Part shown: positions 1 through 8,213 of the stretch, piece by piece
Numbering within the stretch: the stretch's first letter is position 1
How the letters are laid out: each line of letters begins with the position of its first letter
NCBI GenBank assembly: GCA_964351865.1
Contig: CAYGPJ010000022.1
Span: forward strand, 1-64,000
Source: JBCDJI01 sp964351865
Lineage (GTDB): Bacteria > Verrucomicrobiota > Verrucomicrobiia > Methylacidiphilales > JBCBYL01
DNA: 64,000 bases
Reading direction: 5' to 3'
Position numbers and translations under genes: made by a program
Notes under the pieces: model-generated
What the model was told of the DNA's origin: nothing
Database searches by the model: none
What the model saw: only the letters and a program-made list of their open reading frames with translations

Positions 1-53
1 CCCCTCCCCCTGTGCTGTAATCCCCGCCGCTTATTCTATAAGACACTAAAAAC

Positions 54-2015
54 ATGCTGACTCTGACTGGTATTTCAAAAGGCTATGGCGGACGCGACCT
101 CTTCTCTGAGGTCAGCGTGCAGATCAATCGTGGCGATCGCATCGGTCTGGTGGGCGCCAACGGGGCGGGTAAATCCACTCTCTTTTCCCTGATGCTCGGG
201 CATAACTCCCCCGATGAAGGATCGGTCACGCGCGAGCGCAATATGTCGCTGGGTTATCTGCCGCAGGAAACTGCTCCGAAAGGCGATGAAACCGTTTTGG
301 AAACCGCCACCGAGCTGACGCCGGAAGTGCAAAAGCATCGGAAAATCATCAAACTCCACGATGCCGGCAAAAGTGTGGACGACGACGCCTACCACGAAGC
401 GCTGGCACGCATGGATGAACTCGGGGTCTATCTGGCTGAACCGCAAGCCAAGACCATCTTGCGCGGGCTGGCTTTCCGCGAAGAAGATTTTGATAAACCA
501 CTCAAATCGCTGAGTGGCGGCTGGTGCATGCGCGCGCATCTGGCCCGACTCCTCGTCATGGAGCCGGATCTGTTGATGCTGGATGAGCCGACCAACCACC
601 TCGATCTGGAATCGGTCATCTGGTTCCAGGATTACCTGCAGAATTTTCCGGGCGCCATTCTGACCATCTCGCACGATCGCGAGTTCCTGAATCGGCTGGT
701 GAATCAGATCTTCGAACTGCGCCACCGCAAAATGCATAAGTACAATGGCGACTTCGACCACTACCTGGTCGAACGGGTGGAACGCAATCGCAAGCACGTG
801 CAGGCTTACGAGAACCAGCAACGGCAGATGGATCTGATGCGTAAATCCGCAGAACGTTTCCGGGCCAGTGCCCGCCGTGCCACGCAGGCGCAGAACAAGC
901 TGAAGCAGATCGACCGGATGGAGAAGATCGAAGCACCGGAGAACGATGAGCCGTTGGTCAATTTCCGCTTCCCGCAGCCGGAACGCGTCGGCCAGCATCC
1001 GATCAAATTAAAAAACATCCACCAGGCCTACGGGGATCACCAGGTCTATCAGGGTATCGATTTTGAATGCACCCGCGGTCAACGGGTGGTGCTGGTGGGA
1101 CCGAACGGAGCCGGCAAGTCCACGCTGCTGAAAATTCTCGGCGACGTCATTCCTTTCCAGAAAGGTGAACGCATCTTAGGCCACAACGCCAAGACCGGCT
1201 ATTACGCCCAGAACCGCACCGACATGCTTAAGGCCAGTCGCACCGTGCTGCAGGAAGTGATGGCGATGGAAAAACCGGTGCCGGAACAACAGGCCCGCAC
1301 CACGCTCGGGTCCTTCCTGTTCCGCGGCGACGATGTTTTCAAACCGGTCAGTGTTTTGAGCGGGGGAGAAAAAAGCCGGTTGGCGCTGGTCAAGCAGTTG
1401 CTGGATCCGCCGAATGTGCTGCTGATGGATGAGCCGACCACGCACCTGGACATCCCCAGCATCGAAGCGCTCATCTTTGCCCTCAAACAATACGAAGGCA
1501 CGCTGATCATTATCAGCCATGACGTTTACTTCATCCGGTGCATCGCCGAAAACGTGCTGCACATTTCCGGTGGGAAACTGACCTTCTACCCCGGCAGTTA
1601 TGATTACTATCTGGAGAAAACCAAATCCAGCGCCCGCGCCGGACTGACGGCCGGCACGAAGGAACTCACCAACTCGCGTCCGGATGAAGCCGCAGCAGCG
1701 ACCCCTGCCGCCGAAAAACCCCGCAGCTCCGGTCGCAAGACCAAAGAACAGAAACGACAGGAAGCGGAAGAACGGCAGGCCCGCTCGCGCAAGAAGCGGG
1801 AAAGCACTCAGGGGATTGAAGCGGCGGAAGCGAAGATCGCGGAACTGGAAGCGCGACAGCAGGAGTTGGTGCAGTTGATGCAGGATGAAGCCCACATGTC
1901 CGACAGCGCACAGGCGACTGAGACCCAGAAGGAAATCGGTGAGATCGCACGCAAATTACAGAACGCGTATTCGGATTGGGACCGCTGGACCAAGGTTGCT
2001 GAGTCGATCGAGTAG
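54..2015 (+). CDS. ABC-F family ATP-binding protein
   Basis: Soluble protein with two ABC ATPase domains and no membrane segments, as in the ABC-F family (Uup, YheS, EttA), which acts on ribosomes rather than in transport. Domain 1 has Walker A GANGAGKST (residues 34-42), signature LSGGW and Walker B ending DEPTNHLD. Domain 2 has GPNGAGKST, LSGGEKSR and DEPTTHLD. Between them is the charged linker typical of ABC-F proteins. The last 120 residues are Lys/Glu/Arg-rich and predicted coiled coil, as in Uup/YheS-type members. At 653 aa it matches the longer ABC-F subfamilies. The gene stands alone. The family assignment is firm; the exact subfamily, and whether it acts in translation or antibiotic protection, cannot be decided here. 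Confidence 0.93.
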   Translation: MLTLTGISKGYGGRDLFSEVSVQINRGDRIGLVGANGAGKSTLFSLMLGHNSPDEGSVTRERNMSLGYLPQETAPKGDETVLETATELTPEVQKHRKIIKLHDAGKSVDDDAYHEALARMDELGVYLAEPQAKTILRGLAFREEDFDKPLKSLSGGWCMRAHLARLLVMEPDLLMLDEPTNHLDLESVIWFQDYLQNFPGAILTISHDREFLNRLVNQIFELRHRKMHKYNGDFDHYLVERVERNRKHVQAYENQQRQMDLMRKSAERFRASARRATQAQNKLKQIDRMEKIEAPENDEPLVNFRFPQPERVGQHPIKLKNIHQAYGDHQVYQGIDFECTRGQRVVLVGPNGAGKSTLLKILGDVIPFQKGERILGHNAKTGYYAQNRTDMLKASRTVLQEVMAMEKPVPEQQARTTLGSFLFRGDDVFKPVSVLSGGEKSRLALVKQLLDPPNVLLMDEPTTHLDIPSIEALIFALKQYEGTLIIISHDVYFIRCIAENVLHISGGKLTFYPGSYDYYLEKTKSSARAGLTAGTKELTNSRPDEAAAATPAAEKPRSSGRKTKEQKRQEAEERQARSRKKRESTQGIEAAEAKIAELEARQQELVQLMQDEAHMSDSAQATETQKEIGEIARKLQNAYSDWDRWTKVAESIE

Positions 2016-2031
2016 CTTTTAAAAACTTTTT

Positions 2032-2163
2032 TTACCGCCAATGGACGCAAATAAACGCTAATGGGGAACAGGTAGAAATATATCATGGTTCCCGAAATAT
2101 CAGCGTTTATTGGCGTCCACCTGCTCGCGATGTTTATCGGAGTTTGCGTCCATTTGCGGTAGA
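2032..2163. repeat. Inverted repeat after the ABC-F gene
   Basis: Outer arms TACCGCCAATGGACGCAAA and TTTGCGTCCATTTGCGGTA face each other, with inner complementary segments (AAACGCT / AGCGTTT). This makes a long imperfect hairpin just downstream of the ABC-F stop codon. It looks like a dispersed intergenic palindrome. No second copy was seen in the window. Confidence 0.6.
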
Positions 2164-2344
2164 AGTTTCTGAACTCTCCCCCAATTCATCAACTGGAACC
2201 AGCGCCTTGAGGACAAGACGCACTACCTGCTCGACTCTGCTGCGCTACCAACTCATTTCAACCGCACCACCCTGAAGGTCGGAGAATGACCCAGTGACAA
2301 AATAAACGGGAATAAACCCCGACCGACCGGCGTCTAATGCTGGT
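2164..2344 (+). promoter_or_regulatory. Upstream region with candidate ECF-type promoter for the rhodanese gene
   Basis: No gene is visible here. On the plus strand, GGAATAA (2309-2315) and TCTAA (2333-2337) are 17 nt apart. This resembles the GGAACTT/TCTGA arrangement of RpoE-like ECF sigma factors. The start codon of the rhodanese gene lies only 8 nt past the -10-like motif, so a transcript from it would be nearly leaderless. An ECF sigma gene sits at 9672-10268, but no link between the two is shown. Confidence 0.3.
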
Positions 2345-2749
2345 ATGAAAACACTACTCACAGTTGTATGTATGACGGCTTTGGTTGCCTTGACAGTGCA
2401 AGCCAAAGAAATGAAAGTCGGCGATATCGAACACGAGGCGTTGAAAAAAGCCATTGCTGAAAAATCAGTCACGCTGATCGATGTCAACGGCAGTAAATCC
2501 TATCAGGCAGGACACATCCCGGGCGCGATCGATTTCGCCGCCCATAAAGCGGATCTGGCTTCCAAGCTGCCGGAAAATAAGGATGCACTCGTCGTGGCCT
2601 ATTGCGGCAATGAACATTGTGGTGCTTACATGAAAGCCGCTAAAGCCGCTCAGGAGCTCGGTTATACCAATGTGAAGCACTATTCCGGCGGTATCGCCGG
2701 CTGGAAGGCTAAAGAGCCAGTCGAAAAAGCCGACATGGACAAAATGTAA
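2345..2749 (+). CDS. Exported rhodanese-like domain protein
   Basis: Single-domain rhodanese-like protein of 134 aa with an N-terminal hydrophobic signal sequence (about residues 1-20), so probably periplasmic. The fold is supported by LIDVNGSKSYQAGHIPGAIDF (CH2A-like motif region) and by the active-site loop starting at Cys in VAYCGNEHC, followed by A..LG(Y)TNVKHYSGGIAGWK near the C terminus. The loop cysteine is kept, so sulfur or persulfide transfer is possible. The gene stands alone, followed by a strong terminator. The physiological sulfur donor and acceptor cannot be told from sequence. Confidence 0.88.
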   Translation: MKTLLTVVCMTALVALTVQAKEMKVGDIEHEALKKAIAEKSVTLIDVNGSKSYQAGHIPGAIDFAAHKADLASKLPENKDALVVAYCGNEHCGAYMKAAKAAQELGYTNVKHYSGGIAGWKAKEPVEKADMDKM

Positions 2750-2772
2750 TTTTCCATCTCTCCCTGGAACTC

Positions 2773-2822
2773 AAAACCGGTCGCCGATTCTGTAAAGAAT
2801 CATCAGGCGGCCGGTTTTTTTG
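2773..2822 (+). terminator. Rho-independent terminator of the rhodanese gene
   Basis: Arms AAAACCGGTCGCC and GGCGGCCGGTTTT form a GC-rich stem (one mismatch) followed by TTTTTT. It lies 24 nt after the stop codon. Confidence 0.85.
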
Positions 2823-2846
2823 TGGGAGGGAGGTTACTTCTAATAC

Positions 2847-3012
2847 TGTAGGACGAGATTGCATCTCGTCATTTCCTTGAACCGGCGAGATGCAAGCTTT
2901 AGGCTGCGCCTAAACTAAACAAGTTAGAAATTAATTTTTGGCCGCGCTATCGCGCTGGGTTTTCTCGCCCTACATTTAATTTCTCAGGTCACAGCATGAG
3001 AACTTAATTCGT
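2847..3012. repeat. Partial copy of the 205-bp MITE-like element with REP module
   Basis: Begins with a diverged REP arm (TGTAGGACGAGATTGCATCT), then carries the TTTAGGC..GCCTAAA palindrome, the AACTAAACAAGTTAG segment, the GCGCTATCGCGC palindrome and the CTCGCCCTACAT end, followed by sequence matching the outer arm of the full elements (complement of GAATTAAGTTCTCA). One outer end is missing, so this is a truncated copy. It fills most of the gap between the rhodanese and RAYT genes; nothing coding was seen in the rest. Confidence 0.75.
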
Positions 3013-3126
3013 ACCCGATCTAGGCAATACTATGGGAGTTTACTATATGGAGAGGAATGACGCGGCAACTCCGAAAGGATTCGCGAGAAAGTCACTCTTC
3101 ATGGCTATCGCTACTTGCGTCAGCTG

Positions 3127-3232
3127 TGTAGGATGAAATTGCATTTCGTCATCTATTAGCATTCAAATTCGTAGAATTTGCTGACTCAGATAGATTCCGT
3201 ATTACTTCTAATACTGCAATCTCGCCTTACAT
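3127..3232. repeat. REP-like inverted repeat beside the RAYT gene
   Basis: TGTAGGATGAAATTGCATTT at one end and GCAATCTCGCCTTACAT at the other are diverged arms of the same REP family. The copy lies directly past the 3' end of the transposase gene, as expected for the flanking pair of a RAYT. Confidence 0.7.
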
Positions 3233-3234
3233 CC

Positions 3235-3669
3235 CTAAATACTTTTGAAGCCGATCTGATACGGCCAATCGCTCCACTCTTTCACTAACTGGGCCCGCAC
3301 GGGATTCTCACGAATATATTTCCACTTCTGTTCTGCCGATTCTCGGGAACGTAACAGATGATCAAAACATCCTTGCTGCCATTGCCAAGTGACCTCACCA
3401 CCAGAGCGGGATCGCCTTTTCAGAAAATGCACCAGGAGGGAAACCGCTTCATCTCGACGGACAGTAGAGACCAGCAAATGCACATGATCCGGCATGATGA
3501 CACCACATTCCACTTGCCATCGATTCGCCTCAGCAATTGCCTGGCGAAGTGCCTGATAATAGTATTCGTTATTCAAAACCGGCTTTTTATCCGCTACACA
3601 CCATGTCACAAAGTATGTGATGGCTCGATTTCGCTCATAGATGGTGTCCAGGCGTGGTGGTCGCGACAT
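3235..3669 (-). CDS. REP-associated tyrosine transposase (RAYT)
   Basis: Y1 HUH-family transposase of 144 aa, close in size to the IS200/IS605-like RAYT proteins that bind and mobilise REP hairpins. The HUH metal site is visible as MPDHVHLLV, and the catalytic tyrosine lies in KWKYIRENPVRAQLV, the usual RAYT context. The ATG start gives a full-length domain, and no frameshift or stop interrupts it, so it may be active. REP palindromes of the GGCGAGATGCAATCTCGCC family sit immediately on both sides (3127-3232 and 3727-3753), and more copies occur elsewhere in the window. RAYTs are usually single-copy domesticated genes; whether this one still moves its repeats is not known. Confidence 0.92.
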   Translation of the reverse strand: MSRPPRLDTIYERNRAITYFVTWCVADKKPVLNNEYYYQALRQAIAEANRWQVECGVIMPDHVHLLVSTVRRDEAVSLLVHFLKRRSRSGGEVTWQWQQGCFDHLLRSRESAEQKWKYIRENPVRAQLVKEWSDWPYQIGFKSI

Positions 3670-3726
3670 GAAATGATCCTCCGGTTGACCTGTCGTCTAC
3701 GCAATAAAAAATGTGTAAGACGAAAA

Positions 3727-3753
3727 CCGGCGAGATGCAATCTCGCCCTACAT
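3727..3753. repeat. REP palindrome upstream of the RAYT gene
   Basis: Contains GGCGAGATGCAATCTCGCC followed by CTACAT, the core hairpin of the family. It lies about 60 nt upstream of the RAYT start codon and completes the flanking pair. Confidence 0.8.
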
Positions 3754-3775
3754 TTCGAAACGTGAAATGAACTCC

Positions 3776-5287
3776 CTACCACCGTCGGATTTTACCTGTC
3801 GGGGTTTTTTCCAGTTCGTTCACGCTTAAAAATAACACCGGCACTTTGTAGCGATTGAGCTTTGCCTGACAAAACGCCTGCAACTCATCGACATCCAACT
3901 CCCCCGCCGCGTCTGCCTGACCTCGCTGACCCGTGACGGGCACGATATCGGCGACCACCTGCGCGGCTCCGTCCACCTTCTCGCTGCGCACCCGCGACTC
4001 GCGGATTCCGGGATAGGTATTCAGCACCCCTTCCACCTCTTCGCAGAAAAATTTTCGCCCGCCGATATTGATCCGGTTTTGCCGGCGTCCCAGCAGATAG
4101 AGGTCGCGATCCTCGTCAAAGTATCCCAGATCTCCCGTCCGGAACCCTTCCGCGGCGATGACATCGCTGGCCGGAATCCACGGTGACAGATAGGCATCAA
4201 ACAACCCCGGACCACTGATACACACTTCACCGACGCCTGAATCACTGCCCAACCGTGACAGTTCATCCTCGCCATTGGTTTTTAATTTAACGGTATAATC
4301 CGGCTGCACCTGGCCCAGCGACAACGGTTTCGTGACCGCATGTTTCAGATTCACCACCGGCAGCCCCACTTCAATGATTCCTAACGCCTGCGTCAGATGC
4401 ACCTGAAACCTGCTGGCAAAATCATGCACCAGCGCCTCACTCAAACCCATCGAGGTGGACAGCGCCAACCGCACGGTCGGTAGCAGGTTGCCGCTGCCGG
4501 CATCCAGTAAATGCTGATAGTGATCCGGCGAGGCGTAGATGATGGTGGCTTCCGCTTGCTCGGCCAACCGGATCACCGCATCTGCCTGCGTGCCGTTCGG
4601 CAACAGAATGGTGGCGCCATAGCGCAGATACAGCAGGATCGAGACGACAAAATGATGCGCCATCGGCAGCATCCACAAGATGCGATCGTCCGGGCCGATG
4701 GTCAGTCCCCGATTGGCGGCCTGCACCCGTTCCATCACCGACTGGCGACCGATCACGACGCCTTTGCGCTGATTGGTCGTCCCGGAGGTAAAACGGATGA
4801 ACGCCGGCTGCAGCCCGCGGAAGGCCTGATCGTCCTGCTCATCCACCGCACCCGGCGCGGGAAAACTGGTCACTGAAGCTGGTGCTGTTGATGACTCCGT
4901 GGCGCAGTCGATCATGCCATGCAGCTTACAGCGAGCCACAAAAGTCGCCAGCGCCGCGGCATCGTAATCTTCGGCAATCGGCACCAGGCAATAATGCGCA
5001 TCCATCACCGCCAGGGCCTGCACTATAAAGCGGATGCTGTTGCCGCCCTTGACGCCGCAGCGATCATACGGCTGCCAGCCTTGCTCCACTAAAGCCGCAC
5101 GGGCGGCATCCACCTGATGCATCAACTCGGCATATGTCACGGTCTGGTCGCTGCCATCCGGACCCGACTGAATCACCGCCGGATGCTCCGGTTGGGATAA
5201 CGCGGTGGCGCGGATCTGGTCAACGATGGTGACATTGGTGGGTGACGAGCCTGACATGCAGCTAGAATCTTCGACGACATTGACCAC
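3776..5287 (-). CDS. AMP-forming acyl/aryl ligase (ANL superfamily)
   Basis: Adenylate-forming enzyme of about 500 aa that would activate a carboxylic acid with ATP for transfer to CoA or an acyl carrier protein. Visible motifs are the phosphate-binding loop FTSGTTNQRKGVV, the hinge region GFRTGDLGYFDEDRDLYLLG followed by RINIGGRKFF, and the C-terminal catalytic lysine in TPTGKIRRW. The first start is a GTG at 5287; an ATG at 5257 (MSGSS) would remove ten residues and is equally plausible. The gene is single and is bordered by a REP on one side and a GGGACGGAG palindrome on the other. Such ligases often load a starter acid in aryl-polyene or fatty-acid clusters. A partial cluster of that kind lies 15 kb away, but the connection is speculative. 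Confidence 0.85.
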   Translation of the reverse strand: MVNVVEDSSCMSGSSPTNVTIVDQIRATALSQPEHPAVIQSGPDGSDQTVTYAELMHQVDAARAALVEQGWQPYDRCGVKGGNSIRFIVQALAVMDAHYCLVPIAEDYDAAALATFVARCKLHGMIDCATESSTAPASVTSFPAPGAVDEQDDQAFRGLQPAFIRFTSGTTNQRKGVVIGRQSVMERVQAANRGLTIGPDDRILWMLPMAHHFVVSILLYLRYGATILLPNGTQADAVIRLAEQAEATIIYASPDHYQHLLDAGSGNLLPTVRLALSTSMGLSEALVHDFASRFQVHLTQALGIIEVGLPVVNLKHAVTKPLSLGQVQPDYTVKLKTNGEDELSRLGSDSGVGEVCISGPGLFDAYLSPWIPASDVIAAEGFRTGDLGYFDEDRDLYLLGRRQNRINIGGRKFFCEEVEGVLNTYPGIRESRVRSEKVDGAAQVVADIVPVTGQRGQADAAGELDVDELQAFCQAKLNRYKVPVLFLSVNELEKTPTGKIRRW

Positions 5288-5321
5288 TTGTCAATGATCC
5301 CGCTCGCCCGAAACGGGGAAG

Positions 5322-5366
5322 ATGGGGGACGGAGGTAAATTATTCTAATTTACCTCCGTCCCCCAT
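5322..5366. repeat. GGGACGGAG palindrome, 21-bp stem
   Basis: Perfect 21-bp inverted repeat (arm begins ATGGGGGACGGAGGTAAATT) around a 3-nt TTC loop, placed between two divergent genes. It is one of six GGGACGGAG palindromes in the window. Confidence 0.88.
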
Positions 5367-5419
5367 TGAACGACTTTCCCATTGCCCCGCATCGCGATTT
5401 CGCCTCTAATCGTGGCGCT

Positions 5420-6139
5420 ATGAAATCGCTTTCCTCATGCTCATTGCTTTTGTTGACCTCCTGCCTGCTGCTGGCGGCTACCGGTTCCGTGCCGGCACAA
5501 AATTCTGCAGATACTCAGGATTCGGTGCAGGCGACCACCCTTTTCCCACCGTTGCCGTTTGACCTGAAACCGAAGGAAACCCTCTTTGCCTCAAAAAACT
5601 GGGTTTCGCTGAATGAAGAAGCCGGAATCCAGGCGATGAAGCAGGACGGCGAGATCATCCTGATGCTGGCTAAAAACGCCCGTTTCCGTTCCAGCGCTGT
5701 CGCCGCTTATCCGGAAATGCTGGCACTGACCGCGACGTGGCAAATCACCAATCAAAAAGGAGCGATGGGCTTCGGCTGGATCGACTTCAGCACCTCGCAG
5801 TATTACTACCTGTACGAGGATGCCAGTCGCAATGAACTGATCCTGCAACGTGGCGACGGCGTAACGACCAAGCAATTGGCCCTCTATCCCCTGCCGGCCT
5901 CCACCGCAGCGCGAAACTTTACCCTGCAACGCAAATCACTCAGCCCGACCCAGGTGGAAATCACGGTGCTGGTCGATGGCATGCCCTTCGGGGAAGCGGC
6001 GACCGATCGTCCGGAAAAAGAAACCGGCTCGACCTTCCAGATTTACGTCGGTTCCGGCAATGATGCGGAAGTGACGTTAAAAGAAATCTCCACCATCCCC
6101 GCCACCTCCGATAAAAAGGGTGGAGGATGGTTCTGGTAG
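5420..6139 (+). CDS. Exported protein, unknown function, possible lectin-like fold
   Basis: I do not recognise a named family. The ATG at 5420 gives a clean signal peptide (charged start, long Leu/Ala core, cleavage near PAQNS). The frame stays open upstream to a TTG at 5366, but that start lies inside a palindromic repeat and is unlikely. The 239-aa protein is about 210 residues after cleavage, with alternating beta-type patterns (LTATWQITN, YYYLYEDASRNELILQRGD, QVEITVLVDG, TFQIYVGSGNDAEVTLKEI) that recall concanavalin-like/DUF1080-type sandwiches; that fold is an impression only. It is probably periplasmic or outer-membrane associated. It has no operon partner. Confidence 0.7.
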   Translation: MKSLSSCSLLLLTSCLLLAATGSVPAQNSADTQDSVQATTLFPPLPFDLKPKETLFASKNWVSLNEEAGIQAMKQDGEIILMLAKNARFRSSAVAAYPEMLALTATWQITNQKGAMGFGWIDFSTSQYYYLYEDASRNELILQRGDGVTTKQLALYPLPASTAARNFTLQRKSLSPTQVEITVLVDGMPFGEAATDRPEKETGSTFQIYVGSGNDAEVTLKEISTIPATSDKKGGGWFW

Positions 6140-6230
6140 GTTCTTTGTCCTCTATCCACCATTCTGCGATGCCCAGCGGCGACTAGACCATTTTTTTGAA
6201 CTAAGTCTTAAATAAATCATTTTCATTTAA

Positions 6231-6340
6231 CCGAAGCGCTGAACGAAAGGGGACGGAGTAATGGGTTCTTCCCAAACGGCCTCGATTGGGTGTGAACGGA
6301 GCGTGAAACCCATTACTCCGTCCCCTTTCGTGGGCCACCT
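6231..6340. repeat. 110-bp GGGGACGGAG inverted-repeat element, copy 1
   Basis: Outer sequence AAGCGCTGAACGAAAGG on the left and CCTTTCGTGGGCCACC on the right, with a perfect 24-bp stem starting CGAAAGGGGACGGAGTAATG and a loop of about 40 nt. A second element at 7851-7960 has the same length and ends but a different interior. Confidence 0.85.
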
Positions 6341-6737
6341 ACTCTGATGTAAAGCATGAATAGACACACTCTCGTAGTTCGTTGTGCATAGGATGACGGG
6401 TATGGTAGGGCTGTTTTTATAGGGGACTGTAGGGCAAGATTGCATCTTGCCGGAACAATAACGGCGAGATGCAATCTCGCCCTACATCTCTTTTCTATTT
6501 CTGGTTTAATGGTGGATGTCTGGCTTGGGAACAAGCGGGTGGGGACCTGCCGTCGCTGAAGCTATGGCAGGCACCGCACCCGCTGCTACAACACCAAAGC
6601 TGGTTCCCGTTTCGGTTTCTATATCTTATTTGGCATCGTATCCCAAAGCGGTTTGAGACAAACCGCCCTACCCGCCACAGCAGATGGCTCAGACGACAAG
6701 TGCTTGATCCACGCTCTGATACCGATAACCTAAGCGG
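6341..6737. other. Intergenic stretch of repeats before yhaM
   Basis: No gene is supported. Besides the REP hairpin at 6428-6487 it holds two other hairpins: GCGGGTG...CACCCGC arms with GGACCTGCC/GGCAGGCACC inside (about 6528-6585), and GCGGTTTG-AGA-CAAACCGC (about 6649-6667). These look like single copies of further dispersed palindrome families. Confidence 0.55.
6428..6487. repeat. REP hairpin pair
   Basis: Two head-to-head REP cores, AAGATTGCATCTTGCC and GGCGAGATGCAATCTCGCC, bounded by TGTAGGG and CCCTACA. This is a 60-bp imperfect palindrome of the RAYT-associated family. Confidence 0.85.
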
Positions 6738-7763
6738 ATGCAATTAAGCGACCTCAAACGTCTCGGCTCCGAACCCCAAACGGCATCCGTAGCCGTGCAA
6801 CTGGCTAAAATTACCACCCGCCAAACCGCTTCCGGAAAACCATTTATCGATCTGGAGGTCGCGGATGCGACGGATTCCATTCGTTTGAAAATCTGGTCGG
6901 ATACCGACGCATTTGAATTCTGCCAGAGCGCGGGCGATAGTGAACTCTGCCTGCTGGATGGTGAATTTTTCGTGAATGATTTCGGGGTCAACATCAACCG
7001 CCCCTCGCTCAGTTATCTGGAGGACTCACAGGTCGACGCCTTTCTGCAAGGCAGTCCGGAGCGGGCCCAAGAACTGGAAGATCTCTGGGACTACCTCAAC
7101 ACGCTCTTCGAGAACCTGAGTGATCCGCGCCTGAGATTACTGACGACTACCGTGCTGAATGATTTATCAGAAAAATGGAAACGAGCCGGCGCCGCCCGCA
7201 GCTACCACCACGCTCGCCGCGGGGGTCTGCTGGAGCATACTTCGCAGATGTTGAAAGTGGCGGAAGCGCTGGCGCCGCAATATCCGGAGATCTGGCCGGA
7301 CCTGCTGTATGCGGGCGTGCTCTTTCACGACATCGGAAAATGCTGGGAGAATGATTACCCGGCCAAAGGCTTTACCACCCAACCAGCGCGCATGGGTGAA
7401 CTGCTGGGGCATATCACTATCGGGGTAGAAGTGGTGAACAAATACTGGAATCAATTGCGGGAACAGGAACCCGAAGTCTTTAAAACCACCGCACCTGCCA
7501 GCGAGCTGGTGAAAGAGCATTTGTTGCATCTGATCGTATCGCATCACGGACAGTTGGATTTCGGATCGCCGGTCACTCCCAAAATTCCGGAAGCCTGGAT
7601 GCTGCATTACATCGACAATCTGGATGCCCGGATGGAAATGCTGCGCGGCAGCTACGCCGGGGAACCGGAAGTGGAACCTGATCTCTATCGCGCTCAGCGT
7701 CCGCTCAGCGGCTACCTGGCGCGGCCGATTTCGGAGTCGTTGCCGACAGGTGAAAGTGATTGA
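6738..7763 (+). CDS. yhaM: YhaM-type 3'-5' exoribonuclease (OB fold + HD domain)
   Basis: 341-aa protein with an N-terminal OB-fold nucleic-acid-binding domain (about residues 10-90; pattern KPFIDLEVADATDSIRLKIW) and a C-terminal HD-type phosphohydrolase domain. The metal-binding residues are visible: HH in YHHARRGGLLEHT, HD in LFHDIGK, the H of SHHGQ and the terminal D in YIDNLDARME. This domain order is that of the Firmicutes YhaM/CBF1 nucleases, which trim RNA or single-stranded DNA from the 3' end. The ATG start leaves no room for a longer N terminus within the repeat-filled upstream region. The gene is not in an operon. Confidence 0.88.
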   Translation: MQLSDLKRLGSEPQTASVAVQLAKITTRQTASGKPFIDLEVADATDSIRLKIWSDTDAFEFCQSAGDSELCLLDGEFFVNDFGVNINRPSLSYLEDSQVDAFLQGSPERAQELEDLWDYLNTLFENLSDPRLRLLTTTVLNDLSEKWKRAGAARSYHHARRGGLLEHTSQMLKVAEALAPQYPEIWPDLLYAGVLFHDIGKCWENDYPAKGFTTQPARMGELLGHITIGVEVVNKYWNQLREQEPEVFKTTAPASELVKEHLLHLIVSHHGQLDFGSPVTPKIPEAWMLHYIDNLDARMEMLRGSYAGEPEVEPDLYRAQRPLSGYLARPISESLPTGESD

Positions 7764-7786
7764 GAGGTGATTAAGCTTTGGCTGCA

Positions 7787-7806
7787 AGTGGGTGAGGACA
7801 CCCACT
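7787..7806. repeat. Small hairpin after yhaM
   Basis: AGTGGGTG-AGGA-CACCCACT forms an 8-bp stem with a 4-nt loop shortly after the stop codon. It has no T tract, so it is more likely a REP-type palindrome than a terminator. Confidence 0.45.
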
Positions 7807-7850
7807 GCTACAATCTCAATCGAGAGTCTGCGACATGCGGCTCGGGTTCA

Positions 7851-7960
7851 CCAAAGCGCTGAACGAAAGGGGACGGAGTAATATTTTCCTCCGACCTGTT
7901 TCCTATTCGTTGAACCCACCTACACGAAAAACATTACTCCGTCCCCTTTCGTGGGCCACC
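7851..7960. repeat. 110-bp GGGGACGGAG inverted-repeat element, copy 2
   Basis: Same length and same outer sequence as 6231-6340 (AAGCGCTGAACGAAAGG / CCTTTCGTGGGCCACC), with a 19-bp stem CGAAAGGGGACGGAGTAAT. The interior 50 nt is unrelated to copy 1. Confidence 0.85.
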
Positions 7961-7970
7961 TTCAATAGTG

Positions 7971-8176
7971 TTAGAGCGTTTCCGAATTAAGTTCTCACAC
8001 GGTAACCTGAGGAAAATTAATGTAGGGCAAGAAAACCCAGCGCGATAGCGCGGCCAAAAATTAATTTCTAACTTGTTTAGTTTAGGCGCAGCCTAAAGCT
8101 TGCATCTTGCCGGGATGGAATTTGGCGAGATGCAATCTCGCCCTACATGTTAAAACATCATTCGGAAACGTATTAG
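7971..8176. repeat. Full-length MITE-like element, copy 1 (206 bp)
   Basis: Starts TTAGAGCGTTTCCGAATTAA and ends GGAAACGTATTAG, so the two ends are inverted TAGAGCGTTTCC-like repeats. Inside are the GCGCGATAGCGC and TTTAGGC..GCCTAAA palindromes and a REP pair ending GGCGAGATGCAATCTCGCC. With the 110-bp element it fills the yhaM-yqeY gap; no gene is present. Confidence 0.82.
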
Positions 8177-8213
8177 GTAATTGAAAATGTTAAATCGGGA
8201 AACCACTTAATCC

